From positions 1 through 64,000 of the forward strand of contig CALXNA010000012.1 in the NCBI GenBank assembly GCA_944389615.1: a stretch of DNA of 64,000 nt, read 5' to 3'. A program made the translations under genes and the position numbers. This DNA is from an uncultured Anaerobiospirillum sp. Its GTDB lineage: Bacteria; Pseudomonadota; Gammaproteobacteria; Enterobacterales; Succinivibrionaceae. This document shows, piece by piece, positions 1 through 8,575 of the stretch. Within the stretch, counting starts at the first letter, position 1, and each line of letters begins with the position of its first letter. The notes under the pieces were generated by a model. It was not told where the DNA came from, did no database searches, and was given only the letters and a program-made list of their open reading frames with translations.

Positions 1-300
1 CCAGCGCCGCCTCCGCCCCGGGCCGAGCTGAGCACGAGGCGGCCCAAGCCCGGGCCGCGCACGAGGCCAAATCCACGAAGTCCGCGGCGCCCGAGGCGTC
101 CTCGGCCTTAGCGGCGCTCGCCAGCGCCGCCTCCGCCCCGGGCCGAGCTGAGCACGAGGCGGCCCAAGCCCGGGCCGCGCACGAGGCCAAATCCACGGAG
201 TCCGCGGCGCCCGAGGCGTCCTCGGCCTTAGCGGCGCTCGCCAGTGCCGCCTCCGCCCCGGGCCGGGCTGAGCACGAGGCGGCCCAAGCCCGGGCCGCGC
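1..300 (+). repeat. 120-bp in-frame tandem repeat, 2.5 copies
   Basis: Bases 1-120 and 121-240 differ at only one position (aag to gag at about 198), and 241-300 begins a third copy that diverges after 300. Each unit encodes 40 residues rich in Ala, Ser, Glu and His. The array runs off the left edge, so the total copy number is unknown. Confidence 0.95.
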
Positions 301-3300
301 AAGCGGCTGAGGAGACGGCGGCGTCCGAGCGCAATACCTTTGCCGTGATGGCCAATGCCGCGGCCGATCAGGCGCGCGCCGCGGGCAGTTTTGCCCGCGA
401 TCTGAGCGCGGCCCCACGCGATCCGCTGGCCGCCTCCGAGCCGAGCTTCCTTGCGCGCATCTTTGGGCGTAACTCCGTGGATGCGGCGAGCCTGAGTGAT
501 ATCACCAACGATAACTGCGGCAATATCTGGCCTGAGCACCTGCTCCATGTCTCGGCCTTAAGCGAGACCACCGATGGCTCAGCCCAGCTCTTAGCGCAGA
601 TCCCATTTAAGCTTGAGCAGCACATGCTCGCTCCGGCTGATGCCAGCCCTAAGCAGCAAGCTCTCATGATCGATGAGATGCACAAGGGCATGAGCTTCAT
701 CTCCTACCTGCTGCATATGTACACGCCGCAGGCGAGCAACTTCCACGTCCCGTTCTACTTGGTCAAGCCGGAGGCGCTCTTTGCGGTCAAGGCCGAAATC
801 GGCATCGGTGAGGGCGTGCTCTACCCAGAGCGCGGCGCGCAGAGCGCCACCATGCTCCAAGATATGAACCGCACCGATCGCCCGGTGCACCACTTAGCGG
901 TGGTACGCGACTTGGTGTACCCCGACGGGCCATGTGCGGGCATGGGCTATATCGAAGCGGACTTAAAGGGCAAGTGCCATACGCCGCATGAGTACAATGG
1001 CTTGGTGCTGCTCTCTGAGCCGATTCCGGAGGTGATGCAAGAGGGCGTCTACACTGGGGACGCGCGCCAAGTTGCGGCCAATGTCTTAATGTCCAATTAC
1101 TTTGTGCAGGGCCTTGAGACCGGCATGCGCTTAGTCGGCATCAACAGCGCCTTTGATGTCGAAAAGCAAAGCTATGGCAGCCCGCTGCACTCCTTTGATA
1201 AGCATCTCTATGTGCCCGAGCGCGGCGCCTTCGTGCGCTCAGGTGAGAATATCGCAACGGAGCTCAGTGCGCCGCTTGGTAAACGCGCCGATGGCTCCAC
1301 CCCGATCTACTTCGTTGGCGCGCAGCTCAACGCCTTATTAGCCCCGGGCAATGCGGGCTCAGAGTTTGACCTGCACAGCACCGCCTCGCTCGACCTCAAT
1401 ACCCCGACTGCGGCTATTGCTGGGCACTTGCACCAGCTCAAGGATGATTACCTTGCCTCCAAGGAGCAAAGTGAGGCCGAGGAGCCTGAGAACTTCGTGC
1501 TCGATGGCGCCCACTCCTTTGAGGAGGCGCTGCGTGCCGCGCAGCAAGAAGAGGAAGATGGCGAGTTTGATGAGGCGCTGACGACTGACACGCCACCAAC
1601 GCCACAGGAGGTGCTCTCGCCGCAAGATGAGGAAGAGGCCTCGACCTCCGCGGCGCACAATGCCCAAGCCCTGATGGCGCAGCAAGCGCTAGCACGCGAC
1701 CAAGCGCTCTTTGGTGTACCGGTGACCTACAGTACCTTAGGGCGGCCGCTGATTGGCCTGCGCAATACCTTGATGTCGCGCGAGCAATACAAGAACTACG
1801 GCTTTTTGACTGAAGCGGAGCTCGCCATCTTAAGCGACCTCGGTTATCGCTTAGAGCCGCGTGAGTTCTACGGCACCTCGCTCTATAGCTTCGGCACGCC
1901 CGAGCGGCGCATTACGCGCGTGGTACGCGGTTCCTATGCCTATTACGACCACGCCGCCGAAGGCTATCGTGAGCGTACCCCAGCGGTGATGCCGCTCGGC
2001 GTCGGCGTCCATTTGTACGGCTCCTACAACAACGTGATCCACTCGGGCAATGTCAACACCAAGGGCGCCGGGGCTATGGGCGTGCGCGTTGACGGCTCGC
2101 AGAATCTGTACTATCAGACCACGCAGTCGCGCATCATCGCCTCCGGCGACAATGGCATCGGTGTCGGCTTCACCTACGGTGCCAACAACCGCGCCTATAT
2201 CTCCGGCTCGATTGCTGCTACCGGCCCTAAGGGCATCGGCATCAAGGTCGACATGGGCTCGAACATCTACTCTGACCTAATTGAGTACCGCGGCTCCTAT
2301 GTGCGTGCCCGTACCGTCGACTATCTGCAAGGCGTCGCCACCAAGGACGATGCGGCCAAGGTGCCGCTGACCGACGAGCTCAAGGGCCCGCAGGTCACCG
2401 ACTTGGTCATCGATGGCGTGGTTGAGGGCAACTTAGCGGCGATCTACATCGATGAGTCGTCCTTGGTCAAGAACATCGACATCACGGCCCAAGCAGAGGT
2501 GACGGGCGGCATCTACTCGACGTGGAAGCCGCAGGCAAGCGGCACCGGTTCGATTGTCTTGGCCCACGATGGCAAGAATACCCAGCTGCTTGATGCTGAG
2601 GTGCAGCTGCCGCGTACCGGCAAGCTCGCGGGCTTGACCGCTAGCGAAATCATCGACCACTACCTCACTACCAACATCAACTTGGGCGTGATGTTAGATG
2701 AGTTCAACCGCCCGCTCTTCGCCGATGGGGCGCACTTTGCCTCCAACGATTTAGTCGATAGCACCGAAGTGAACTACGTGGGCAATAGCAAGTCGCGCGT
2801 GGTGCTCTCCGGCGATATCAGCGGCAACTCCTTTAAGCTCAACCACATTGATGGCAAGAGCACCGTTCTCGGCAACGTGCGCGCCAACGAGGTCAATGTC
2901 AAAGCGGGCATCTTGAGCCTGTGTGGCCCCGAGGGTGCGATCAATCAGATCGGCAGCCTCAATGTCGCACCGCAGGCGGTCTTAGACTTTGTCAACGGCC
3001 AGAGCTCGCACACCTACGTGCTCGGGGACATCACCTTCGGCAGCGACGTGGTGGTACGCGTCGACGTTGACCCCGAGGGCAATATCCTCGACGAAGTCTC
3101 CTACAACGGGCGCTTTCGAGCCGGTAATTACCAGCTCGTGGTCGAGCCAGGCGTCAGCTACGAGGAGATGCGCCGCTTAGGCGCCGACCCGAAGGCCATG
3201 CTCAACTTCATCTCCAACTTCGTGCAAAACTGCAATAACAAGTTCGCGCGCGACGGCATCACCTTGCGCATGCCGCGCTACATCTGGGACAGTGCCGGTT

Positions 3301-3503
3301 CCTACGGCCGCGAGATCAAATGCACGGCGCGCGGCTGCCGCATCGGCAACTTTAGCTCCAACGCGGTACGCTCGGACTTAACCGACCTGCCGCCATGGCG
3401 CTACGGCCTCTCCTTGGCAGGCATCCTCCTGATGGTCTTAGGCTTCTACGCTTGGTACTATTTCAAGCCGCTCAAGAACAAGCTCTTCGGGCGCTCAGAG
3501 TAG
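1..3503 (+). CDS. Large repeat-containing, passenger-like surface protein (5' end outside window)
   Basis: The frame is open from the window edge (first full codon at 3) to the TAG at 3501-3503, at least 1166 residues, so the start lies to the left; the GTG/ATG at 345/348 have no Shine-Dalgarno and are internal. Order: 40-residue Ala/Glu-rich repeats (residues 1-100, about 2.5 copies visible), a globular region, an acidic linker near residues 495-550 rich in E/D/Q/A, then a stretch with the 'DLGY...FYG.SLYSFG' pattern followed by a 'VHLYGSYNNVIHSG...GIGIKVDMGSN' region, which resembles the beta-helical passenger of autotransporters. The C-terminus is not a beta-barrel: it is one hydrophobic helix (around YGLSLAGILLMVLGFYAWYY) followed by a basic tail FKPLKNKLFGRSE. 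Late cysteines occur as C..RGC just before it. I infer a surface or periplasmic protein anchored by a C-terminal helix. Function unknown; no catalytic motif recognised. Confidence 0.8.
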   Translation, partial: SAASAPGRAEHEAAQARAAHEAKSTKSAAPEASSALAALASAASAPGRAEHEAAQARAAHEAKSTESAAPEASSALAALASAASAPGRAEHEAAQARAAQAAEETAASERNTFAVMANAAADQARAAGSFARDLSAAPRDPLAASEPSFLARIFGRNSVDAASLSDITNDNCGNIWPEHLLHVSALSETTDGSAQLLAQIPFKLEQHMLAPADASPKQQALMIDEMHKGMSFISYLLHMYTPQASNFHVPFYLVKPEALFAVKAEIGIGEGVLYPERGAQSATMLQDMNRTDRPVHHLAVVRDLVYPDGPCAGMGYIEADLKGKCHTPHEYNGLVLLSEPIPEVMQEGVYTGDARQVAANVLMSNYFVQGLETGMRLVGINSAFDVEKQSYGSPLHSFDKHLYVPERGAFVRSGENIATELSAPLGKRADGSTPIYFVGAQLNALLAPGNAGSEFDLHSTASLDLNTPTAAIAGHLHQLKDDYLASKEQSEAEEPENFVLDGAHSFEEALRAAQQEEEDGEFDEALTTDTPPTPQEVLSPQDEEEASTSAAHNAQALMAQQALARDQALFGVPVTYSTLGRPLIGLRNTLMSREQYKNYGFLTEAELAILSDLGYRLEPREFYGTSLYSFGTPERRITRVVRGSYAYYDHAAEGYRERTPAVMPLGVGVHLYGSYNNVIHSGNVNTKGAGAMGVRVDGSQNLYYQTTQSRIIASGDNGIGVGFTYGANNRAYISGSIAATGPKGIGIKVDMGSNIYSDLIEYRGSYVRARTVDYLQGVATKDDAAKVPLTDELKGPQVTDLVIDGVVEGNLAAIYIDESSLVKNIDITAQAEVTGGIYSTWKPQASGTGSIVLAHDGKNTQLLDAEVQLPRTGKLAGLTASEIIDHYLTTNINLGVMLDEFNRPLFADGAHFASNDLVDSTEVNYVGNSKSRVVLSGDISGNSFKLNHIDGKSTVLGNVRANEVNVKAGILSLCGPEGAINQIGSLNVAPQAVLDFVNGQSSHTYVLGDITFGSDVVVRVDVDPEGNILDEVSYNGRFRAGNYQLVVEPGVSYEEMRRLGADPKAMLNFISNFVQNCNNKFARDGITLRMPRYIWDSAGSYGREIKCTARGCRIGNFSSNAVRSDLTDLPPWRYGLSLAGILLMVLGFYAWYYFKPLKNKLFGRSE

Positions 3504-3693
3504 GGCCATCCCACGCTATCAAGCGTGGCAGTCTAAGCCCGCCGTAGACGCAGCCCACGCCCGCCCCCGGGCAGGCGCCGGGCCGTGAAGGCGGCCCGCA
3601 CCGGCCCGCACCGCCCCGCACCGGCCCGCGCGTTCCTGAGTCGGCCCGTGGCGAGCCTGAGTCGAGCTGAATTTGTGCTTTGTTTTGGTGCAA
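3504..3693. repeat. Intergenic DNA with hairpin and 10-bp tandem repeat
   Basis: Between the surface-protein stop and the tRNA promoter there is a 7-bp hairpin (3511-3517 with 3522-3528, loop ATCA) directly after the stop, without a T-tract, and a tandem array of four 10-bp units of the type cCGGCCCGCA at 3591-3630. No gene is apparent. Confidence 0.6.
3511..3528 (+). terminator. Hairpin after the surface-protein gene
   Basis: CCACGCT-ATCA-AGCGTGG forms a 7-bp stem ten bases after the stop codon. There is no following T-run, so it is a weak candidate terminator or mRNA 3'-end stabiliser. Confidence 0.35.
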
Positions 3694-3723
3694 TGGAGCA
3701 AAACGGCGCTAATGGTGTACAAT
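3694..3723 (+). promoter_or_regulatory. Probable promoter of the tRNA-Pro gene
   Basis: TACAAT at 3718-3723 is a good -10 box 11 bp before the tRNA. TGGAGC at 3694-3699 with an 18-bp spacer is the best -35. The GC-rich bases between the -10 and the tRNA resemble a stringent-type discriminator (inference). Confidence 0.45.
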
Positions 3724-3734
3724 AGGCGCCGCGT

Positions 3735-3811
3735 CGGTAGTTAGCGCAGGCAGGTAGCGCGTTTGCTTCGGGAGCAAGAGGTCGCGGGTTCGAATCCCGC
3801 ACTACCGACCA
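3735..3811 (+). tRNA. tRNA-Pro (anticodon CGG)
   Basis: A 77-nt cloverleaf can be drawn by eye. The acceptor stem pairs CGGTAGT (3735-3741) with ACTACCG (3801-3807), discriminator A3808, and CCA is encoded at 3809-3811. The anticodon arm is TTTGC-TTCGGGA-GCAAG, giving anticodon CGG for the CCG codon. The T arm is GCGGG-TTCGAAT-CCCGC. It closely resembles E. coli proK. It stands alone; no integrase or duplicated tRNA end was seen nearby. Confidence 0.96.
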
Positions 3812-4177
3812 TTCCCACCTTAGCCGTTCGGCCACCTCCATTCCCCTTCATTTGTCAATTACCATGGCCTTGTTGGTCAGGGCACTTCACGCTTTGCACT
3901 TTTAGGTGTACAGAGCTGCTGCGTCATATCCGTTTTGTGATACCTTGATCGCTGCGCTCGTCGGCCACGATCGCATAATTGGCCCGAAACTCGCACGAAG
4001 AGCGGCTACGCTGCGTCCACCCGCGCGCTCCCGGCGCGTTTGCGTAAATTTATACCAACCTATGTCATCGCGCTAAGTTTTTACAGTTACTTCCGCCTAA
4101 GTTGCCGGTAAAGCGCCTAGTAAACCTGATTGAGTCTAGTCAAGACGGCATTTCCTATCTAATTTCACGCAAGACCC
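3812..4177. other. Intergenic stretch without a recognised gene
   Basis: About 370 bp between the tRNA and the strong promoter at 4178. I see no open frame with a ribosome binding site, no clear repeat and no terminator. Confidence 0.5.
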
Positions 4178-4206
4178 TTGGCAAGCGCCAATAGTTTTTG
4201 TATAAT
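4178..4206 (+). promoter_or_regulatory. Near-consensus sigma-70 promoter
   Basis: TTGGCA (4178-4183), a 17-bp spacer and a perfect TATAAT (4201-4206). Transcription should start near 4213, which leaves a 200-nt leader before yigZ. A second, nearer promoter exists for yigZ, so the purpose of this one is unclear. Confidence 0.75.
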
Positions 4207-4328
4207 AGCTTTACCACAAAAACAAGCAAAGTTGCGGGCCGTCATTGGGGCTGAGGTCGATTGCACGTGTCTTAACAGACTGGGCCTGAGCTATGATGAC
4301 GGCTCGCTCATACTTCCCGCCTTCTCAT

Positions 4329-4357
4329 TTGGTCTCACCGCCCCGCTGTGGGATAAT
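4329..4357 (+). promoter_or_regulatory. Second, gene-proximal promoter of yigZ
   Basis: TTGGTC (4329-4334), 17-bp spacer, GATAAT (4352-4357), giving a start near 4364 and a leader of about 50 nt. The leader contains a 6-bp hairpin (4382-4387 with 4394-4399) just upstream of the GGGAG ribosome binding site at 4403-4407, which could modulate translation. Confidence 0.55.
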
Positions 4358-4412
4358 GCCGCAGGTTTCCACGAGCAAGCTGCCCTCGCCGCAGAGGGCG
4401 TCGGGAGTTTTC

Positions 4413-5093
4413 ATGGCAAAGAACAAGGCCAAGGGGGCGCCGGAGAGCGCCGCGGGGGCGGGCGCAGGCGCCGACGGCTACCAAGTCCCGGACTTAAAGC
4501 CCGGGCAGTACCACATCAACGAGATCATCATCAAGCGCAGCCGTTTCATCACCACCATTGCCCATACTGCCTCGGTCGACGAGGCCAAGACCTTCATTGA
4601 AACGATTGCCGCGCAGCACGCCGAGGCCAACCACAATTGCTTTGCCTTCAATGCCACCGCGCCGGGTTCGACCGCCTTTTGCGGCTGCTCGGACGACGGC
4701 GAGCCTAAGGGCACGGCCGGGCAGCCCATGCTCAATGTGGTGCTGCACTGTGGCGTCGGTGAGCTCACCGCGGTGGTGACGCGCTACTTCGGCGGTGTCT
4801 TGCTCGGCACCGGCGGCTTGGTTAAAGCCTATCAGGGCTCGGTCAAGGAGGCGTTGACGATGCTGCCGACCTGCGAGCGCATGATCGCGGCCAAGTTGGT
4901 GGTGGCCTTAGAGCATCGCTTCTTGCCCAAATTTAAGTACATCCTGCCTAACTTCCGTGCCACCTTAGTCAAAGAGGACTATGGGGCCAATGTCTTGGTG
5001 GAAGTGATCTTGCCGCAGACTGAGCTCGAGCATCTCGAGCGCACCTTGGTCGACCTGACCAACGGCTCGGTCAAGATTATCGCCCGCAGCTAA
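4413..5093 (+). CDS. yigZ: YigZ/IMPACT family protein
   Basis: 226 residues; the E. coli homologue has about 204. ATG 4413 is chosen because GGGAG lies 5 nt upstream; the frame is open further upstream without a better start. The first 25 residues are a Lys/Ala/Gly-rich tail unlike the family. The IMPACT N-terminal domain follows (KRSRFITTIAHTASVDEA, then NHNCFAFNA, SDDGEPKGTAGQPML and TRYFGGVLLGTGGLVKAY, the family signature), and a DUF1949-like C-terminal domain ends the protein. The family is widespread and linked to ribosome or translation control; the biochemical role in bacteria is not settled. Cytoplasmic and monocistronic, with two promoters ahead of it. Confidence 0.93.
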   Translation: MAKNKAKGAPESAAGAGAGADGYQVPDLKPGQYHINEIIIKRSRFITTIAHTASVDEAKTFIETIAAQHAEANHNCFAFNATAPGSTAFCGCSDDGEPKGTAGQPMLNVVLHCGVGELTAVVTRYFGGVLLGTGGLVKAYQGSVKEALTMLPTCERMIAAKLVVALEHRFLPKFKYILPNFRATLVKEDYGANVLVEVILPQTELEHLERTLVDLTNGSVKIIARS

Positions 5094-5098
5094 GCGCA

Positions 5099-5143
5099 CC
5101 GTGCACACCAGCGCGCCGCATGCCGTGCACACCAGCGCGCCGC
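5099..5143 (+). repeat. 21-bp direct repeat, two copies
   Basis: The sequence starting ccgtgcacacc occurs at 5099-5119 and again at 5123-5143 in the short gap behind yigZ. Each copy contains the palindrome GTGCAC. Confidence 0.85.
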
Positions 5144-5261
5144 GTGCCCGCTGGGGCTCGCACGCGGGCTCAGCGCCTAAGGCCCCGCGTCCGCACGGCG
5201 CAGTGTGCGGCTTTGGCATAGGGCGTGCTCAGGGCAGCTTAGAGCTTGAGGGAGAGTTGAG

Positions 5262-7265
5262 ATGGGAAAGCAGCTTCGTGCAGATATCACCGGCCTGCGT
5301 GCCGTTGCCGTAATTTCGGTGACGGTCTATCACTTGGTGCACATGCTACTCCCGCAGGTCACCTTATTTCAGGGCGGCTTCCTTGGCGTTGACATCTTCT
5401 TTGTCATCTCCGGCTATCTCATGACCATGATCATCATGCGGGGCTTGGAGCAGGGCAACTTCTCCTTAGTCGACTTCTATCAGCGCCGCGCCAAGCGCAT
5501 TTGCCCGGCGCTCTTGGTCACGGTGCTGGTCTTTGGTCTCTTGGGCATTCTGCTCATCGGCACCACCGATTTAAAGCGTTTGGGGCAGGAAGGCTGCTAT
5601 GCGCTGCTCTTTGTCTCCAACATCTACTTTGCCCAGAAGACCGACTACTTCGGCAATTCGGCCTTAGACCAAGTGTTCTTGCATACTTGGTCGCTCTCGG
5701 TGGAGTGGCAGTTCTATCTCTTCTACCCGCTCATCTTGATGGGCCTGCGCAAGCTCATCGCGCCGCGCCTGATGGGACGTACCGTGCTCATCATGACCAT
5801 TGCGCTGGTCGCTGTCGCCGTCCTCATGACTGCCTATGTGCCGCGGGCTTCCTATTACCTCTTGCCTTCGCGCGCCTTTGAGCTCTTATGCGGGGCCTTG
5901 GCCTACTTCTACCCCTTAAGGGCGCTCCATGACTGGGCCCGCGCCCAAGGGAGAGCGCGCCTGTTGCAGCTGACCCCGCTCAAGGTCGAGGCCTTGGGCT
6001 TGCTCTTGCTCTTCATCGCCTTTGCCGTAGTCGATGACAGCACCGGCTGGCCGACCTTAAGTGCGCTGCTGCCCATGCTCGGTGCTTATCTTTGCATTGC
6101 CGCTGGGCATCAGCGCAGCCTCCTGCGCCATGCTATCTTCCAAAAGCTCGGTCTGTGGTCGTATGCCATTTATCTCGTGCATTGGCCGCTCTTGGTCTTT
6201 GTCACCAAGCTGGGCTTTGCGGTGTGGTGCTTGGAGCTTGCGCTCCCCATCTTGCTCTTAGGCATGGCTCTGCATTATGCGGTGGAGCGGCGCCGCAACT
6301 TCGGCTACATCTTCTTGGGCTTCTATACCTTGGCTTGCGTCGGTGCCTATTACGTCGGCAGCACCGGCCTGAGCGCGCGCCTGCGTTACGAGGTCACGCG
6401 CTATGCCCAATACGGCGGGCATACCGTGCCCTTTGACGGCAAGATCAACCATATCGGCGCGGTGACGGAGCGGGCACCGGACTTCATCTTGATCGGCGAT
6501 AGCTTCGCACGCCATTACACCTTGGACTTGATCGACCGCGGTTTGCACGTGGTCACGGTGTTCAGAGATGGTTGCTACTCCTTTGCCACTGGCGTGACCC
6601 GGCGCACCGAAGGCTATATCGATGAGGGCTGCCGCCTGCGCTATGAGGAGGCCAAGCAGGCTATCGCCCAATACCCGACCTTGCCGGTGGTGGTAGCCCA
6701 AGATTGGCCGCGCTATCGCCTTACCACGGTAGCGCGCCCGGCCACACCGAACGGCCGCCCAACGCCGGTGGCTGACTATGAGCAGCAGCTGCGCTCAGAT
6801 CTTGTGCAGATGGTGCAGGACTTCAGTACCGGCCGCAATCGCATCTTCGTGGTCGCCACGCCGCGCCAGAGCGTCTACGACATCGGCAGCACCTGCATGT
6901 ACTTGCAGGCCTTGGACAATCCGATCAGCAGACTTATGGCTCGCTACATCACCTGTCAGTCGAGCAAGGACTTAGCGCCGATTCCGCTCAATGAGCTGCT
7001 TGCTGAGACCATCGCAGCGCTGCCGCAAAACCAAGGGAGCTCCGAGTACGACGCGCCGGTGCGCTACTTAGACCCCAACGATGCCATCTGCATCGACGGC
7101 AACTGCGAGCTCTTGGTGGGGCAAGCCATCCCCGTATTCCAAGACGGTCTCCACTACTCATGGGCGGGCTCGATCAAAGTCGTGTCCTATCTGCTCTCAC
7201 AGATTGGGGTCGAGCAGGGCCGGGTGCGGGCGCAGTTTGAAGATGAGTTGCAGCCGCGCGACTAA
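5262..7265 (+). CDS. Membrane O-acyltransferase (acyltransferase-3) with C-terminal SGNH domain
   Basis: 667 residues. The N-terminal half is an acyltransferase-3 (OafA/YrhL type) integral membrane domain of about ten helices beginning KQLRADITGLRAVAVISV, with the family's GGFLGVDIFFVISGYLM and FLHTWSLSVEWQFYLFYP motifs; the histidine in the latter is the expected catalytic residue. From about residue 400 there is an SGNH-hydrolase-like periplasmic domain with block I GDSFARH and a terminal D-x-x-H (DGLH). Such proteins transfer acetyl groups to lipopolysaccharide, capsule or peptidoglycan; the substrate cannot be told here because no glycan genes adjoin it. ATG 5262 has GAGGGAGAG just upstream. 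The stop overlaps that of convergent mntP by 4 bp. Confidence 0.92.
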   Translation: MGKQLRADITGLRAVAVISVTVYHLVHMLLPQVTLFQGGFLGVDIFFVISGYLMTMIIMRGLEQGNFSLVDFYQRRAKRICPALLVTVLVFGLLGILLIGTTDLKRLGQEGCYALLFVSNIYFAQKTDYFGNSALDQVFLHTWSLSVEWQFYLFYPLILMGLRKLIAPRLMGRTVLIMTIALVAVAVLMTAYVPRASYYLLPSRAFELLCGALAYFYPLRALHDWARAQGRARLLQLTPLKVEALGLLLLFIAFAVVDDSTGWPTLSALLPMLGAYLCIAAGHQRSLLRHAIFQKLGLWSYAIYLVHWPLLVFVTKLGFAVWCLELALPILLLGMALHYAVERRRNFGYIFLGFYTLACVGAYYVGSTGLSARLRYEVTRYAQYGGHTVPFDGKINHIGAVTERAPDFILIGDSFARHYTLDLIDRGLHVVTVFRDGCYSFATGVTRRTEGYIDEGCRLRYEEAKQAIAQYPTLPVVVAQDWPRYRLTTVARPATPNGRPTPVADYEQQLRSDLVQMVQDFSTGRNRIFVVATPRQSVYDIGSTCMYLQALDNPISRLMARYITCQSSKDLAPIPLNELLAETIAALPQNQGSSEYDAPVRYLDPNDAICIDGNCELLVGQAIPVFQDGLHYSWAGSIKVVSYLLSQIGVEQGRVRAQFEDELQPRD

Positions 7266-8002
7266 AGGAAGTTCAAAGCTTGATGCTCGCTTAAGATGCG
7301 CACGCCAATGCCCAAGAGCACTAAGGCTCCGACCGTATTGAGGATGGGGTCAAGGCGGGTGAAGAGCGCCAAAACCTGCCCCAAGTAAAAGCCGATCAAG
7401 GAGCAAAGGGCGCAGACCACGCCGATTATGGTAGCGGCCAGCAAGATGGTATCTTGGATCAGACCATAGGAGACGCCCACGGCTAAGGCGTCAATTGAGG
7501 TGCCGACGGCTAAGGCCAAGAGGGTAAAGAAGCCGATCTGGAGCTTAGGCTGGGCGCAGACCTTGGTTTGGGCGTAGTAGGAGCTGAGCTTGCCGCAGTG
7601 GGCGCAGCGCTCCGCAGCGGCCGTCTGGGCCGTCTGGGCCGTCAAACAGGACTGACAGCACGGAGCGTTCGGATCGGGATGCAACAGCTCTGAGGCCTGC
7701 TCTTTGGCGCTGTCATCGTCATGGTCGAAGAAGGCTTCTTTGAGCATGTTAAGCGCCACGATGGCCAGAAGACCAAAGGCGACCCAGTGGTCGAACGCCG
7801 AGAAGTGCTTTTGCAGCGTGATCCCCGCGGCAAAGCCGATGACCGGCATTAAGAATTGGAATAGCCCGAAGGCCACGGCAATGGTGCAGCCGGTGACGAG
7901 ACGCTGAGCTGGCTCCAGCCGCTTCTTGCCGCTGATTACCGAGCAGACAAAGGCATCAACGGACAAAGCCAACGCGGTACCCAAAACCTCAATCCAGCCC
8001 AT
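7262..8002 (-). CDS. mntP: Manganese efflux pump MntP with cysteine-rich loop insertion
   Basis: 246 residues, against 188 in E. coli. The MntP (DUF204) pattern of six short helices in two repeats is present, with the acidic residues of LSVDAFVC and GTSIDALAVG. The extra length is one hydrophilic loop in the middle, at about residues 85-140, containing HPDPNAPCCQSC and CAHCG: several close cysteines that could bind metal. MntP exports Mn(II) across the inner membrane. ATG 8002 has AGGTGAG 4 nt upstream. In many bacteria an yybP-ykoY Mn riboswitch precedes mntP; the short leader here shows a GC-rich 20-bp direct repeat instead and I could not recognise the riboswitch. Confidence 0.93.
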   Translation of the reverse strand: MGWIEVLGTALALSVDAFVCSVISGKKRLEPAQRLVTGCTIAVAFGLFQFLMPVIGFAAGITLQKHFSAFDHWVAFGLLAIVALNMLKEAFFDHDDDSAKEQASELLHPDPNAPCCQSCLTAQTAQTAAAERCAHCGKLSSYYAQTKVCAQPKLQIGFFTLLALAVGTSIDALAVGVSYGLIQDTILLAATIIGVVCALCSLIGFYLGQVLALFTRLDPILNTVGALVLLGIGVRILSEHQALNFL

Positions 8003-8022
8003 AGCTCACCTCATGACAGAAC

Positions 8023-8064
8023 CTAACGCCCGCAGCGCGCGGGGCTAACGCCCGCAGCGCGGGG
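8023..8064. repeat. Direct repeat in the mntP leader
   Basis: ctaacgcccgcagcgcg followed by GC-rich bases occurs at 8023-8044 and again at 8045-8064. It lies within the presumed 5' leader of mntP. Confidence 0.7.
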
Positions 8065-8139
8065 CCAAAATCTTAGCACAAAACGCGCAACTTCCGCGGC
8101 GGCCGACTATGATGGGGCTGAGTAAGCAAGGGAGAAGCT

Positions 8140-8505
8140 ATGCTCAGTACAGAAGAGGTATTGGCCTGCGTGCCGCCGGAGCTGCGTACGGGGACGCAGG
8201 TGGTCTATAACCCACATGATGACGACTACGACGTCTATTACCTCGTAGACCGCACCGATACCGCGCCGCAAGCGCAAGTTAAGCGCATCCTTATCGGCAA
8301 GGTGCAGCACGGCCAGTGGGTGGTGAGCCGCTTGGGGGTGCGCTTGATGGCCAAAGAAGCGGAGGCGGCTGCCTATGATCGTGCGGTGGCCGAACGCACG
8401 GCTGCGACATGGCAGGGCGCCTTGGCGCGTGAGCGCGAGCAGATCGAACAGCTGCGCGCGGAGCTGGCGGCACTGCAGGTGCTGCTGGCGCAGCGTCAGG
8501 GTTGA
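8140..8505 (+). CDS. Small hypothetical protein with C-terminal coiled coil
   Basis: 121 residues, not recognised. ATG 8140 follows GGGAG at a good distance and the region upstream has a TATGAT hexamer at 8108. The N-terminal 70 residues look like a small beta domain (GTQVVYNPHDDDYDVYYLVDR; GKVQHGQWVVSRLGVRLM). From about residue 75 a heptad-like helix rich in Ala, Glu, Arg, Gln and Leu runs to the end. No signal peptide or membrane segment. A longer frame exists on the opposite strand, but it lacks a ribosome binding site. It is divergent from mntP and convergent with the hydrolase gene. Confidence 0.65.
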   Translation: MLSTEEVLACVPPELRTGTQVVYNPHDDDYDVYYLVDRTDTAPQAQVKRILIGKVQHGQWVVSRLGVRLMAKEAEAAAYDRAVAERTAATWQGALAREREQIEQLRAELAALQVLLAQRQG

Positions 8506-8508
8506 GAC

Positions 8509-8535
8509 AAAAAGACCTACGCTCACGCGTAGGCC
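8509..8535 (-). terminator. Rho-independent terminator of the alpha/beta-hydrolase gene
   Basis: Stem CCTACGC (8516-8522) / GCGTAGG (8527-8533) with loop TCAC. Read on the minus strand the hairpin is followed by TCTTTTTG. A second hairpin, CATGCTT/AAGCATG (8551-8557 with 8569-8575), sits directly behind the minus-strand stop codon. Confidence 0.8.
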
Positions 8536-8575
8536 TCAGGAGAGTTAGACCATGCTTGGTTTGCGCGCAAGCATG

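Noticed and set aside
1..300. CRISPR array at the left edge
   Set aside because: The units are directly adjacent, in frame and coding, without spacers.
3735..3811. tRNA-Pro as attachment site of an integrated element
   Set aside because: No integrase nearby and no repeat of the tRNA 3' end seen elsewhere in the window.
8003..8100. yybP-ykoY manganese riboswitch before mntP
   Set aside because: The short GC-rich leader shows a simple direct repeat and none of the conserved loop bases I know for this riboswitch.
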